DNA of 64,000 nt, taken from contig CH002903.1 in NCBI GenBank assembly GCA_000149265.1, positions 179,233 through 243,232 on the forward strand, read 5' to 3'. The notes beneath the pieces are model-generated. The model worked only from the letters and a program-made list of their open reading frames with translations. It was not told the DNA's origin and searched no databases. Source of the DNA: Ciona savignyi. Its lineage: Eukaryota; Chordata; Ascidiacea; Phlebobranchia; Cionidae. Position 1 is the first letter of the stretch; each line of letters begins with the position of its first letter. Below, piece after piece: positions 50,328-61,470 of the stretch. The translations under genes and the position numbers were made by a program.

Positions 50328-50884
50328 AAAGGGGAACTGAAGTCGAATCTAGGAATATCTTAATAAATGGAACAAATACGCTGATTTCAAAAATCAAATC
50401 AGATTCTTCCAATATTTTTTTGTTAAAAAGTTATGAGCAAATATGCATTTCATTATATGTTAGAGGATTTCCCGTATTACGTCATTGACGTTGTTGAGAT
50501 TTCGTGCCTATGCATTGTATACAATCATGAGCCAGTTTAGAGGTGAATTAGTAACAGAAGCGCCTGCAGGAGCGTTGTATTTTCGTTTTATGGAGACTTG
50601 GCATAACACGTATATAGCCTAACTGAACCAATGTACGCGCGTGACAGCTTACCTTAAGCAGGTCGTTTAGGCCTGCACGGTCCTGGACCTAAGCTGAATT
50701 CTAAGGTATACAGGTCTCGTATTTAAATGACTTTAGAATAATAAGTTTTAGCAATTTATATCATAAATCATAAAAGTGAAGACAGAACAAGAAAACTAGA
50801 ACAGGAGGCAGTAAACTGTAACTGCCATCAATTTATAGAAATAATCCAGTCATCAAGTAAAGGCTAGACCATGCGTGGGAACAG
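50328..50884. mobile_element. Solo copy of the inner foldback arm
   Basis: From GGGGAACTGAAGTCGAATCT to GCGTGGGAACAGC it matches one arm of the foldback at 39681-41773. It interrupts the oxidase 3'-flank sequence, which is uninterrupted downstream of copy 1 (ATTTTAACACTGTTTAACCG). A single arm therefore behaves as a complete insertion unit of about 557 bases. Confidence 0.8.
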
Positions 50885-51300
50885 CACTGTTTAACCGATG
50901 TATCTAAATTTGTATATAAACCCTAAAAGGTGCAATAAACTGATAAAATACTTTTTTTTAAATTGAAATTAATATGCCATTTCTTGGTCTTGACTGTGAT
51001 TTCAAAGATCGGAACTTAGTGTTAGTTGGCCTTTATTTTAATTAACATACTTGAATTGGACTTGCGTATACTATGGCTTTCATGAAATTGATAACAACTG
51101 TAAAAGTAGGTTCAAAACAGTAACAGTCGGGTTAGAATTTTTAATAAATTTTGATAACATGGTCCTGGGGTATAGGCGTGTACAAATCATATATACTTTA
51201 ATAAAACGTGGATAAGAAGTGTGGTTTATATTAACAAGTTTATTAATAAGCCTATCACATACGACTAAGCCATATTAAGTTTAAACAGCAATGACCTAAA
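50885..51300 (+). repeat. Oxidase 3'-flank duplicate and adjoining junction sequence
   Basis: 50885-51180 matches the flank of copy 1 (44790-45075). 51180-51300 (CATATATACTTTAATAAAAC, then CACATACGACTAAGCCATAT) matches 60455-60600 downstream of copy 2. Together with 51720-52155 it forms one junction that appears twice in the window. Confidence 0.65.
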
Positions 51301-51724
51301 TTTATAAGTTAACGCCATCTATAGTCTGGTATGTTATGAATCTATAACAGTCCCGACTCCCGACTTGCTGCTAAGGGGTAATAGAGTCCAGCCAACACTG
51401 ATTGAGTGATTGGTGTTCACTTGGTTTCTTTTATGCTTTTATCAGCAACAAGATTTACTGTTAAAGTTTGCGTTAAACGGTGCTTTTTCGCCATTAGCCC
51501 CTGTTTAAATATAAAAGGTATTTAGTCAAACATACACATTATTAATTAAAGATCAAATTTGCTATTTAGATTTAAATAATTTTGGTTACTGCAGATACTC
51601 TTTACAAATCATAATTGACCGCATGTAAGGAAAAGTTATTATTACAACGATTCATGCAAAACATAGAAACTATATTTAAAAAGCTAATATCCGTAATACA
51701 AAGAGTTTATGTGCAATACTAGTT

Positions 51725-52155
51725 GCTAGCTAGTCCGTCATGTTCTTGGGGCTTAACTTTATCGGACGTCGCCTGAACTGAGTGGATTGATGGGTTTTAC
51801 CAAATTGAAGGAACGTCTGATTCATACACAAAACTTTGGAATAGCTCAGACGGTATGGGCGTAAGGTAATATAATGATTAACCGTATGTTAACGAACTTT
51901 GCGTTTTACCTTTAGTTAAAAATGATCCTATTCTTTGCTTTTGTGCAACTTTGCCTGGTGTAGACCGTAGCGTCGTTTGTGTACTGATTAGGTCTAGCAA
52001 AAACTTGAATCGAAGAGAACATTGCAAATTTGCAAATATCATAACTTAAACTGCGCAATGGTGAGGGATTGTGACGTTTCAAGGCAATTGTTTTTGTACT
52101 CATTTTGTAGCTAGTTAGATGTACAACACAATAGCAAGTAACTAATTTGAAACGA
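51725..52155 (+). repeat. SINE-like repeat plus oxidase 5' distal flank
   Basis: 51725-51925 is a family 2 copy (GAGTGGATTGATGGGTTTTA, CCAAATTGAAGGAACGTCTG). The following sequence, with TGCAACTTTGCCTGGTGTAG, TGCGCAATGGTGAGGGATTG and ACTCATTTTGTAGCTAGTTA, matches 61270-61470. So the SINE and this flank were duplicated as one block. Confidence 0.65.
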
Positions 52156-52510
52156 ATTTAAGTGGAATGACAACATCATGTACTGACACGATATCAGCTT
52201 TTTACAGTCACCGTAACAAGATTGTCATAGTAGGTAACGTGACCAATTGCCTATAAATATTGACCTTCAGATTCAACGAAATGAAGAAAATAGTTTATTC
52301 ATATATGCTGCGGCTGGCAATAAAAAATTCGACCGTCTCTTTTATGTGTTGCAACACGCTGCTGAACATAGACTTCGCAAGTAAATTGATTTAAAAATAG
52401 AAAAAGAAGTTCATGAACTGCACGTTTTTCAAACATAAACGATTCACAAGCTTGTCCTTTACTTGTTTATGTTTAGCTTCCTTTTTCTATTCGACGCGTA
52501 CAGATCGGGC

Positions 52511-52517
52511 TATATAT
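52511..52517 (+). promoter_or_regulatory. TATA box of oxidase copy 2
   Basis: TATATAT in the context TCGGGCTATATATGAG, 48 bases upstream of the ATG at 52565, in register with the element of copy 1. The ATG context AGCAAGAAGAAATG is identical in the two genes. Confidence 0.55.
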
Positions 52518-52564
52518 GAGCGCGACATTTTCATAATTAAACTATTTTATCATAGCAAGAAGAA

Positions 52565-55500
52565 ATGCTTGCTTTTAAGTTTGCCTTGTATTGTGCCTGC
52601 TTTCTGGCAACACCAATTTACGGCCAGCCATGTAGCAACACTAACCCTTGTACTGCATTTCGAGGTAAGTTTAATCCATATATAACATGCAGATTAGTAA
52701 CAAGGCCTAGGTTGTTTCGCAAAATGTTAGCCAAACGTACGTTTTTTATATGTTTCTCTAAATTCAAAGGAAATGAATCGTTCGAGGAACCAGACGTTCT
52801 GGAATCAGAACACGGATTTTTATCAGTTCACCTGACGCTGGATATGACTGAGTTGACCTTCGATTGGCTGAGATTGAAAAGGCGCACTTTTAATGGCAAG
52901 CTCGCGGCACCTACTTGGCTTGTAAGACCCGGTGACACTATCTATCTTAAAGTGGTAAGTCATGTTAAGGATATGATACTTGTTTAACCTAATGCTGGGA
53001 AAATGCAAAGGTCGTTATATCCCTTGTCCACAGCTATAGAGCTTTCGTAATGTGTTAACTACGATGATTCACCGTGACAGGTTTTGTTGAACCAGTTAAA
53101 CCATCAGTCCACAGTTATACAAGGACTTAGGCGATCACCAAACTACTGGTTTCGAGACCGAAATCGGTTACTGTAAATAGTCTTTACCAGCACGACTCTA
53201 ACCTTTGGGACTTCACGTTGTCAGTGACTCGCAGTAAATTTCCGAAAATAAACTTTTTGTTATTAATTCAGAGTAATTTATTGGGGCCGAATCCAGTCAA
53301 CGAAACAGGTCACAATACACTGCACAAGCCCAATACCACCAATATCCACGTACATGGACTACATATCTCACCAGAGGTACCTGTTTATTAACATAATTTT
53401 TTTAAATTTAGTACTTAATTGATCGTTAAATTTTGTACTTTACCAGTCAAGTTTAAAAAAAATTATTTTGCAATTAAAAACAGGGTATTTCCGACAACGT
53501 GTTCATTGAAATCGGTCCTGGTGAAACACATGACTATGTATTTGATATACATACTGACCATCCGGCTGGGACGTATTGGTATCATCCTCATTTCCACGGT
53601 TCCGGCGCTTTTCAGGTAGGGATTGCCATTTGCGTGTTGCTATAGGTAAGTCATGTATAGGGCCGAAAAACTCGGCTTTTGTTTGAATTAAATCGTTCTT
53701 CTAGGAAGTGCGTTTTCACGTAGAAACTTCGTTTTAAATTTTGATCAGTTGGACGTGTCAGGAGCACACGCATGTTTGAAGTATAGAAGTTTTTTTAGAA
53801 AAGTTTTAAGTTTCTGTCGACCGAATACCTTGCTGAGTTAGAACGTCGCTTTGCAGTCGAGAGGTTTCCGGGGCAAACCGGTCAGTTGGTTGGCACTTCA
53901 CTGATATTGCATAAACCCAGTGGATTAATCTGTTTGAACCAACGGTAAACCGACGGTAGGCACTGGCACTAGGGTATGACTGATCAAAATACCACAACCA
54001 CAAAAAGCCAAAGCGATTATTACATGTTCGATTATTGTAGATTTGTAAAAAATGTAAAAGCATCAACTGTTTGGGGTTAGGTAACTAGCGGCATGTCTGG
54101 TCTCATTATCATTGAGGATCGACCACGCGACCTTCCAAAATCGCTACGAAAATGCTCTTGTCCTCTTAACTGTAAACACGACATCGACATGTTAGTGCAA
54201 CCGACTTTGCAATACAGCTCAACGACCGAACCTATCATTTTTGGCCAAATGCAAGCAGAAATCGGCGACGATCCACTTTTCAGGTATTCACTTCATTAAT
54301 AGACTCGCACCTAACCTTACTTTTAGCTCATGAAGTAGCTTTTTTGTTTAGTTGGATTTTATCTTGGCCAATTCAATCGATTCATTCATGCCTTTCAGGA
54401 ACGACCAGTATATCACCCCAAATGGAATCAGTTTATCGGAATGGCTACTTAATTCCACCAATGCAGTAAACTATTTTACTGTCAATGGGCAATTACATCC
54501 CCTGCTTATTTTTAAAGTCGGTAGAATGAAGCGTATGCGGTGAGAAATTGTCTTTTAAGTTTATGTGTTGTGTTTATTTTACACTTTGTGTTTCATTTTA
54601 GTTACAAGGGCGAAATACCTTTGATGTATATATATTAAGACGATTTAAAAAGTATATATTAATTACCATACCACAAGAGCCCTTAGACAGTGAGGTTCGC
54701 TTTCATTTAACCTTGTATTTTACACTTTCTGTTTTATTTAAGTATAACAGAAGAGCCCCTGTGATCTTCTTATAGATTTGCTAATGCTGGCGGTGCCTAT
54801 ACACTTGAGTTGGAAGTCACTGCTTCTGCAAGTGGGGCCACTTGTCAGTGGAGAGAGATCGCACACGACGGTGTGTACTTGAAAGCGCCACGAATCCCGA
54901 GAACCGGACAAACTCTGGTCGAGGCCGGCTCACGAGTGGACTGGATGATAAAGTGCGAACACCCTGGCTTGTATGAGGTATGCTAAAGAAGTAGTGACGT
55001 TATAACAGTCAAATTACTACACAAAAATGTAGTAGCCTAAAACGATTTTTAACAGACTAAAATCAAGCTCTGGCGGAGCACAGTATGTCCATATACATGT
55101 TATATTTTAAATTTATTATTGACATATTGTCTAGATTCGCTCGGTGGCGAAGGCTTCAAACGATCAGTCCACGGGTAGATTTGATCGATTCAACGGCCTC
55201 ATTGCGACAATTCATGTGGTTATTCCAAGACGAGCACGTCGGAATTGGGACTTTCCCACCCGTTTGCCAGCACTTCCAGCAAATATGCCAGACCTGACAG
55301 AAGTTGACGAAAGATATGTCGACACATTTATTTACGAGCTCGGCCCTGAAGACACAGTGAACAGAGAACGCTTTCCTGAAACCGGAAACAAAATCCGGTA
55401 AGCAGACATCTTTGCACAGCATCTGTAATACTACATATCTGAAAGATACAGAAATAAGAAGAGAAAAAATATAAAAAATAATGCCGTTTTATTGCAGACA

Positions 55501-57919
55501 CAAAATGCGGCTGGACAGCGTGCAAGAGTGGACTTTCGTGAACACTCATCCTGTTTTGCGTCATCCAATGCACATTCACGTTAATCATTTCCAGGTTGAT
55601 TTATGAGTTCATACGTGTCACCACTGCTATTTTAGCGTGTTGAATAACACGAAGAGCTGTGGCGTTTGTGTAAACCTTGAATGCTGTTGAATAGCAACAC
55701 TGAGTTTGACAGTGCAGACCAATTTATCATTGCAAATGCAGCACAATGCACGTTTAGCTTATCGAATATCTTTAAAATATTATTTGAAATTTCAGGTTAT
55801 TCGATACAACAAATACAACGGACCGGTTGCTTGGCGTGACTTTGTGGGAGAAAGAGATATCTTCGATAGGTTTGTGGATCAAAACGGAACGCACTGCGAA
55901 TTTCAATGGGAAAACTTTAGACCGCGTGCGTGAAACCTGGTTTTACGGTATATTTGCCTTGAATAAATCTAAAAGCACAGCTGACACGAGGCGTCGGCGA
56001 CATTTAAATGCTGAGAGACGTCAAAAATTAGTGCTGGGTCATATACCGATAATTTGCTTCGTGAAAAGACCATTTTCAAGGGCAGGGTGCTTGGGATATT
56101 GCAGCCCATATATATATATAACTAGCTTCGGATATTTTTTAAATCTGCAGGTGTACAATCACACAGATTAGCAAACATGTTTGGTAACGAATAGTTTTTG
56201 GCAATAACTCGCCCAGTCGGTTAGACAAATTTTTACTTTTCATTATGATATACCTCTGGTAGTAATCTTAACTACAGCGTATAATTTTACACAGGTATAG
56301 CATTAAGTCATCTGCTGGGAGCTTGGTTGTTGTATGGAAACTAGCAAATGGCTATTTAAACTTTTTCTTGGCCAATGCTATCCTATCATACCCGTAAACA
56401 GTGTAATCAGGTAAATGATGAGAAGTTCACTTTGATTAAGCAAGTTCTTACAAGTGACTTGCTTCTGCTTCTCCACTAAGGGTCATTTTTTACAGGAGCA
56501 CAAAAAGCTGATCACGCCACACTTAATCATACATTATCCACCCTCACAGCTCAGCCCACCAACAATATTCAACTTCCACCCTTTGTTTACTCCACCCTCG
56601 GCCACGAAATGCGTTACAACAACACTGTTGGTGTCCTTGGGTACGTCAACGTGGGAGACTACAGAGATACAATACCAATTCCACCCCTTGGCAATGTAAC
56701 GGTCAGTGATTCACCGAATGCGATAACTATGTTTAAGTGGTCAGCGTTAAGTGATGTGATGGATACAAACATGTTTCACGGAAAATATAGTACGATGTTT
56801 CAAAAACTATATAGCTTGCGAATTTAGGTGCATCGGGTACATTCAGGATACTGGGTTATTATAATGTTTAGTATATGTTGGATATAATGCTGTAGTTATT
56901 TCTCTTTAATTAACTCAAATGATTAAAGTCATATAGCTGCTTAGTACTTATCAAGATCAAGTACAGTTAGCAAATGGATTCGATAAAACAACATTTTAGC
57001 TGAATACCCGACGCTTAATATATATATATATATATTGAGCGGTTTAGCATTTTTAAACCAGAGCATTTTGCGCCCAATACTTAATGACGACAAGTCGATA
57101 GTAAAGAATGGCCTGCAGTATTGTTTGGGTACTACAATAAAAATACAGTATAAACAAACCTAATTAAGATACTAGCACTTCATAATTTAAAAAAACATTG
57201 GTTTAAAAATCCAAAACTATATCGGCCTAAAACGTTTTCCCAAATTCTTACTTTTGTTCCCATAGATTCGATTCATTCCATCCTTATTTACCGGCACTGT
57301 GGTAACGCATTGCCACAGCATTCCGCACTCCGATAAGGGCATGATGTTGTTGGCAGAAATAGTGGAAGAAGGTATGTTAGTAAAATCTTTTCTTGTCCGA
57401 CAAAAAAGTTTAAAAATGGGTGTTTGTTGTTCCTTCTGCGTTTATAAATTAAAAGTATTTTCAGTACCATGTTCTAAATATGTTCACGTGCATTCCAAAC
57501 TTTAAAAAATATCGATTTTAAAGCTGACAATTATGTCATCCAAAGTTTTGCTGGATCGGCATTTGGCGAAAGCTGCTTACCTACCATTTAAGCTTATTGT
57601 TTACAACTCCATGTGTTTTTCCATTCACGAGGATACACATAATTGTCCTAGCGTATCCTGTGTACAGTCATATGTTTGACGTTTTATTCCTATGCAACTT
57701 TCAAATTCGACCTAAAGTTATTAGATTACAATCTTTATATATGTTTTGTTATATATAGCATAAATGCTGTACATGGTACAGACTGCGCAATTTCCAAATA
57801 ACACTATGTTTCATACAGACGAATCCATTGACGGGGCGCGCGTAGACTGGAACGGAACATATCCCACCACCTGTCACCTGGGCGACTACCATCCTTCGAT
57901 TCCGACCCCAGCTCCATGA
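52565..57919 (+). CDS. Laccase-type multicopper oxidase, copy 2
   Basis: Thirteen exons with the same phases as copy 1: 52565-52664, 52770-52954, 53272-53376, 53484-53615, 54081-54283, 54399-54539, 54776-54977, 55135-55397, 55498-55594, 55796-55925, 56496-56701, 57266-57371, 57819-57919; 656 residues. Signal peptide MLAFKFALYCACFLATPIYG. All copper ligands are kept: HVHG, WYHPHFHG, HPMHIHVNHF, HCHSIPHSDKGM (Cys604, His609, axial Met614). Expected to be a secreted oxidase with a complete T1 and trinuclear site. The last exon ends early at TGA 57917-57919, where copy 1 continues; past the stop the frame stays open and similar to copy 1 up to TGA 58064-58066. The catalytic core is unaffected because all ligands lie before. 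The donor of exon 10 is GTGCGT instead of GTGAGT in copy 1. Confidence 0.88.
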
Positions 57920-58066
57920 AATACTACTTCGGCAACAGGACATATCGATTTTCTTGAGTTTTTTAATTACATGACTCGAACACAGCAAAATAACTACGCA
58001 GATTACTTTGTCCGCCCAGAATATTACCACAATTTATTTAGAAATTCCCTCAATTCTGTTGAATGA
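57920..58066 (+). other. Open in-frame extension after the oxidase copy 2 stop
   Basis: Forty-eight sense codons in frame after the TGA encode a tail alignable with copy 1 (DFLEFFNYMTR, then NNYADYFVRP) and extend it by EYYHNLFRN and more. This is probably the former C-terminus, now 3' UTR unless the stop is read through or polymorphic. Confidence 0.7.
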
Positions 58067-58374
58067 CATCTTCATAAAAGACAATATTGCTTCATATCCC
58101 TATATTTGTTAATGTTCATATCCCTATATTTGTAAGACTTGGTTCTTTTCACAACATAAGACTTACTTGACTTGACTCGAATCGAAACGTGAAAATAACT
58201 TGACTTTGGCTCAATTAAGAACGTCAAAATTTCTATGTACTGCATAATGTCATTATGTATGTACTGCATGTTGTCTATCTATGTACTACATGTTGTCATT
58301 GTCAGTAACTCCCCCCTTACAGGGACTTTAAATTCGCTTTAACCCACACAGATTTATTTTTTTTAATTTTGTTT

Positions 58375-58475
58375 AACCGAACTTAGTTTCGAACCCATTA
58401 AGGTTTCGTCACTAAGGCCGTTTTTTGTTCAGAAGACTGTATATGTATTGGTCTCGTTAATCATTCGGCCACACG
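58375..58475 (-). repeat. tRNA-Ser-like repeat (family 1), reverse
   Basis: Complement of the array unit: GTTTCGAACCCATTAAGG (B-box side), then CTAAGGCCGTTTTTTG, GTATATGTATTGGTCTCG and TTAATCATTCGGCCACACGA (A-box side). It is interrupted at its head by the MITE at 58479. Confidence 0.7.
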
Positions 58476-58478
58476 ACC

Positions 58479-58926
58479 AGGGCCGGTTTTAGGCCGATTT
58501 GACCGATTAGATCAAATTGGGCCCCGCACCTTGAAGGGGCCCCGCGCTAGCGGGGGTCTTTCTGTATTACGAGGTTTAAAATACTACTGAAACGTAAAAT
58601 AATATTCTTTCTCCTTATATCAATTTGTTATGCATCGTAACATAAGTCAAATTTATATTTCTGTGTCTGCCTGTTACGTCATAATGGATATGGTTGCTAA
58701 ACAATATAAATATATATATATGGAAGTAAAACAATATATCTCAAATAAGCAGCCACATTACCTTTAATTTGTTTTATAGCAAGTATTAAATGTCTATTTT
58801 TGTAGTTTGTATGTACTGGTATGTATTTTATGATATATAAACACCAATAAAATTTTGCTATGAAGAGTAGGGGCCCCGCAATCACATTTCTAATTGGGCC
58901 CCGCGATTCCTAGCACCGGGCCTTCA
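58479..58926. mobile_element. hAT-like MITE inserted in a tRNA-like repeat
   Basis: Left end CAGGGCCGGTTTTAGGCC, right end CCTAGCACCGGGCCTTC, an imperfect inverted pair. Subterminal TTGGGCCCCGC occurs near both sides. The flanks ACACGACC and ATACGACC agree at seven of eight bases, fitting an 8-bp target duplication within the tRNA-like head. Confidence 0.7.
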
Positions 58927-58987
58927 TACGACCGTACGGACCCAGACTTTATTGCTTCCTGTATAATCTGCCTTTCTAATGTGTTGA

Positions 58988-59865
58988 TAGGGGAAAAGTG
59001 GGTAAAATGGGCCCCCTCCAATTTTCAATATATTTTGAAGAATAAAATTTGCTGCAAGAACCAGTGTCAGTATATCAAATTATGGAATCTCCAAACCGAA
59101 GTTTGAGCGTGAAATCACCAAACTTAATGTTTTCTGTAGTTATTTCGGTTTGAGAAGGCCTGATTCTAAATTTGCAATTTTTTGTTTTCTGCTAATATAT
59201 AATAGAAAAGATCAAATACTAAAATAACTTTTACTGTAGTTAAATAGAACTATATAGCCTAAACCTACTTTTACTGGTAGTAATAAAACTTCTTTTTTAA
59301 AGAATTTTTTATAGAGATTTTAAGTCGTATGTTGGCACCTGTCTAATATGGGCCCCCTGTGTTCATTTGGTAACTAACGGGGCTAGACTTAGCACTAACA
59401 GTCATATTATGTGTTTTACAATAAACTAAACGGGTTTTCTAAATGCTATTAATAACATGAATTAATAGTTATGCTTCCACTAAAGTAGCAAGGTGTTATT
59501 GCATTAGTATAGCTGGGTATTAAATAAAAAGTAATTGCTGTAATCCAAAGTGTTAAATTAAAAAAAAACTACATCATAAAAAGAAAAGTAATAACATTGT
59601 TTATGTGGGAAGCGAATATTGATACTGTTATCTAGCGAAATGTTAATATCGAAAACGGGCCGGGGCCCATTTTAGACTACACCCTTGTCTAAAATGGGCC
59701 ACTAACGATATATTTTTCTTTGTTGATAAAATATATTTAACAAAAATTATTAGAAAGACTTTGGTATTAGGTGACACCACATGAAAAACTTAAGTCCAGC
59801 GGGCTTTATATCAGTAAAAAATCCGATTTGCAACTAAAGGGCCCATTTTACCCACTCTTCCCCTA
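58988..59865. mobile_element. MITE with 27-bp terminal inverted repeats
   Basis: Begins TAGGGGAAAAGTGGGTAAAA and ends with the complement TTTTACCCACTCTTCCCCTA. The 27-base termini differ at one position and both carry TA at the edge, which fits a TA target as in Tc1/mariner-like MITEs. Inside, TCTAATATGGGCCCC and CCCATTTTAGAC are further partly inverted motifs. No transposase. Confidence 0.75.
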
Positions 59866-60229
59866 CAGTGTCGAAGTTTGGACAAATATAAAGAAGTGAA
59901 TATTTTAAGGCGCGGCCGCGGCTTCTTTTGAAGGCGTTTCTGGAATTAATTAAGTAGCATTACGTTATCGAAGGCATTTATAGCAAAGAACAATTGTTTA
60001 TATTTTTTGTTCACCTTATAACCAAATTATTCACCGACTTCAAGATATATTCAAGAATAAAATCCAACCTTCGGTAAAGTTATCGGATTACGAAAGTCTT
60101 ATCGGAGTACTATTAGCTAGGGAGGGAATCGTCGGGACAGATCAAGTGCCAGACATATTAAGCACATATATATATAAACTTATAAAACGAAACCATACAT
60201 CTGTTTGAACCAAATACTATACATGTTTT

Positions 60230-61470
60230 GTTTACTGATTGTACAGTATAAACTTTTAGCCTATATTTTTAACACTATTCAACACATTTCTACATTTGTA
60301 TACAAACCCTACAAAGTGCAATAAACTGATTGAGTACTTCATTTAAATTAAAATTAGTAAAATAAAGTATTTCACAATTTTTAGGTTTACGCTATTTCTT
60401 TCGAAGGTACAAAACAGTCGGGTTAGAATTTTTATTAATACTACATAACATGGTATATGCTCATATATACTTTGATGAACCGTGGATAGCAAGTATGGTT
60501 GACGTATTAATTTTCTTTTACGAGTTTATTAACGAGCCCATTACATACGACTAATCCATATTTAGTTTAAACAGCATTAACCAAATCATAAGTTAACGAG
60601 TTATGTACAAAATCGATATTAGTGACCAGCAGTCTATCTATACATAGCCATTTTGCGACCAAATGGTTAGCTCGAGCGATTTATACAGTTTTACCCAATA
60701 ATATGTTTAAAACTTGACAGCGCAGTTTGACACTATGGTTAGATCAGCAGTGTGTACAGCAAAATATATATCTCATAAGGCAGACACAACATATAGGTAA
60801 GTGTTGCTGTATTGTAATTTGCTGGCTTGTTGTCAAAACATATATCTTAGGATTTTTATTATATTGCGAACTTATTGTACGTAAATTAATACGTGGATGG
60901 TCGGCTAATTTAATAAAAGTATAATATTAATTAACATCAATGTCACTGATTAGCTTGGTTTGTTAGTGCATCGCCTTTAAGCCGAAAGATTGAAAAACGA
61001 AACTTGTCGTTAACTAGTCGGTCGTGTCCTTGTTCAAGGAACTTGTCCGGACCGTTGGTCTAACGGTTAAGTGCGTCGCCGTTCAATCGAATGGTTAAAA
61101 GTGCGAAACTTGTCGCTAGCTAGTCGGTCATGTCCTTGTGCAAGGCACTTTTCGGACATTGCATGAACCCAGCGGATTAATGGGTTTTACTGAATTGAAG
61201 GAACATGTGAATCATACTGTCATAGCTCCGGTAACCTAACGGTGGGCGCGAGGTAATAACCTTTTTGTGCAACTTTCGACGATGTAGACCGCAGCGTGGT
61301 CAGTGTACTGATTAGGCATAGCCAAACCTTGGATCAAAGAGAACATTGCAAATATCATAACTTGAACTGCGCAATGGTGGGGGATTGTGACGTTTCAAAA
61401 CAATTGTTTTTCGTACTCATTCTGTAGCTAGTAATATGTACAGCACAATAGCTAATAAGTAACTGGAAAC
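60230..61470 (+). repeat. Second copy of the oxidase 3'-flank/5'-flank junction
   Basis: 60230-60455 matches the oxidase 3' flank (GTGCAATAAACTGATTGAGT, AACAGTCGGGTTAGAATTTT). 60455-60600 matches 51180-51300. 60945-61260 is a SINE-like family 2 unit with a partly doubled head. 61270-61470 matches 51945-52155 (TGCGCAATGGTGGGGGATTG). The order is the same as upstream of copy 2, but no oxidase exons follow. Confidence 0.65.

Noticed and set aside
52413..52685. Upstream in-frame extension of oxidase copy 2 (ATG at 52413)
   Set aside because: It is in another frame from the ATG at 52565 and spans the TATA box; the 52565 start gives a signal peptide matching copy 1.
60727..60924. 65-residue plus-strand frame near the duplicated junction, considered as an oxidase relic
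   Set aside because: Translation shows no copper motif or similarity to any exon of the two oxidases.
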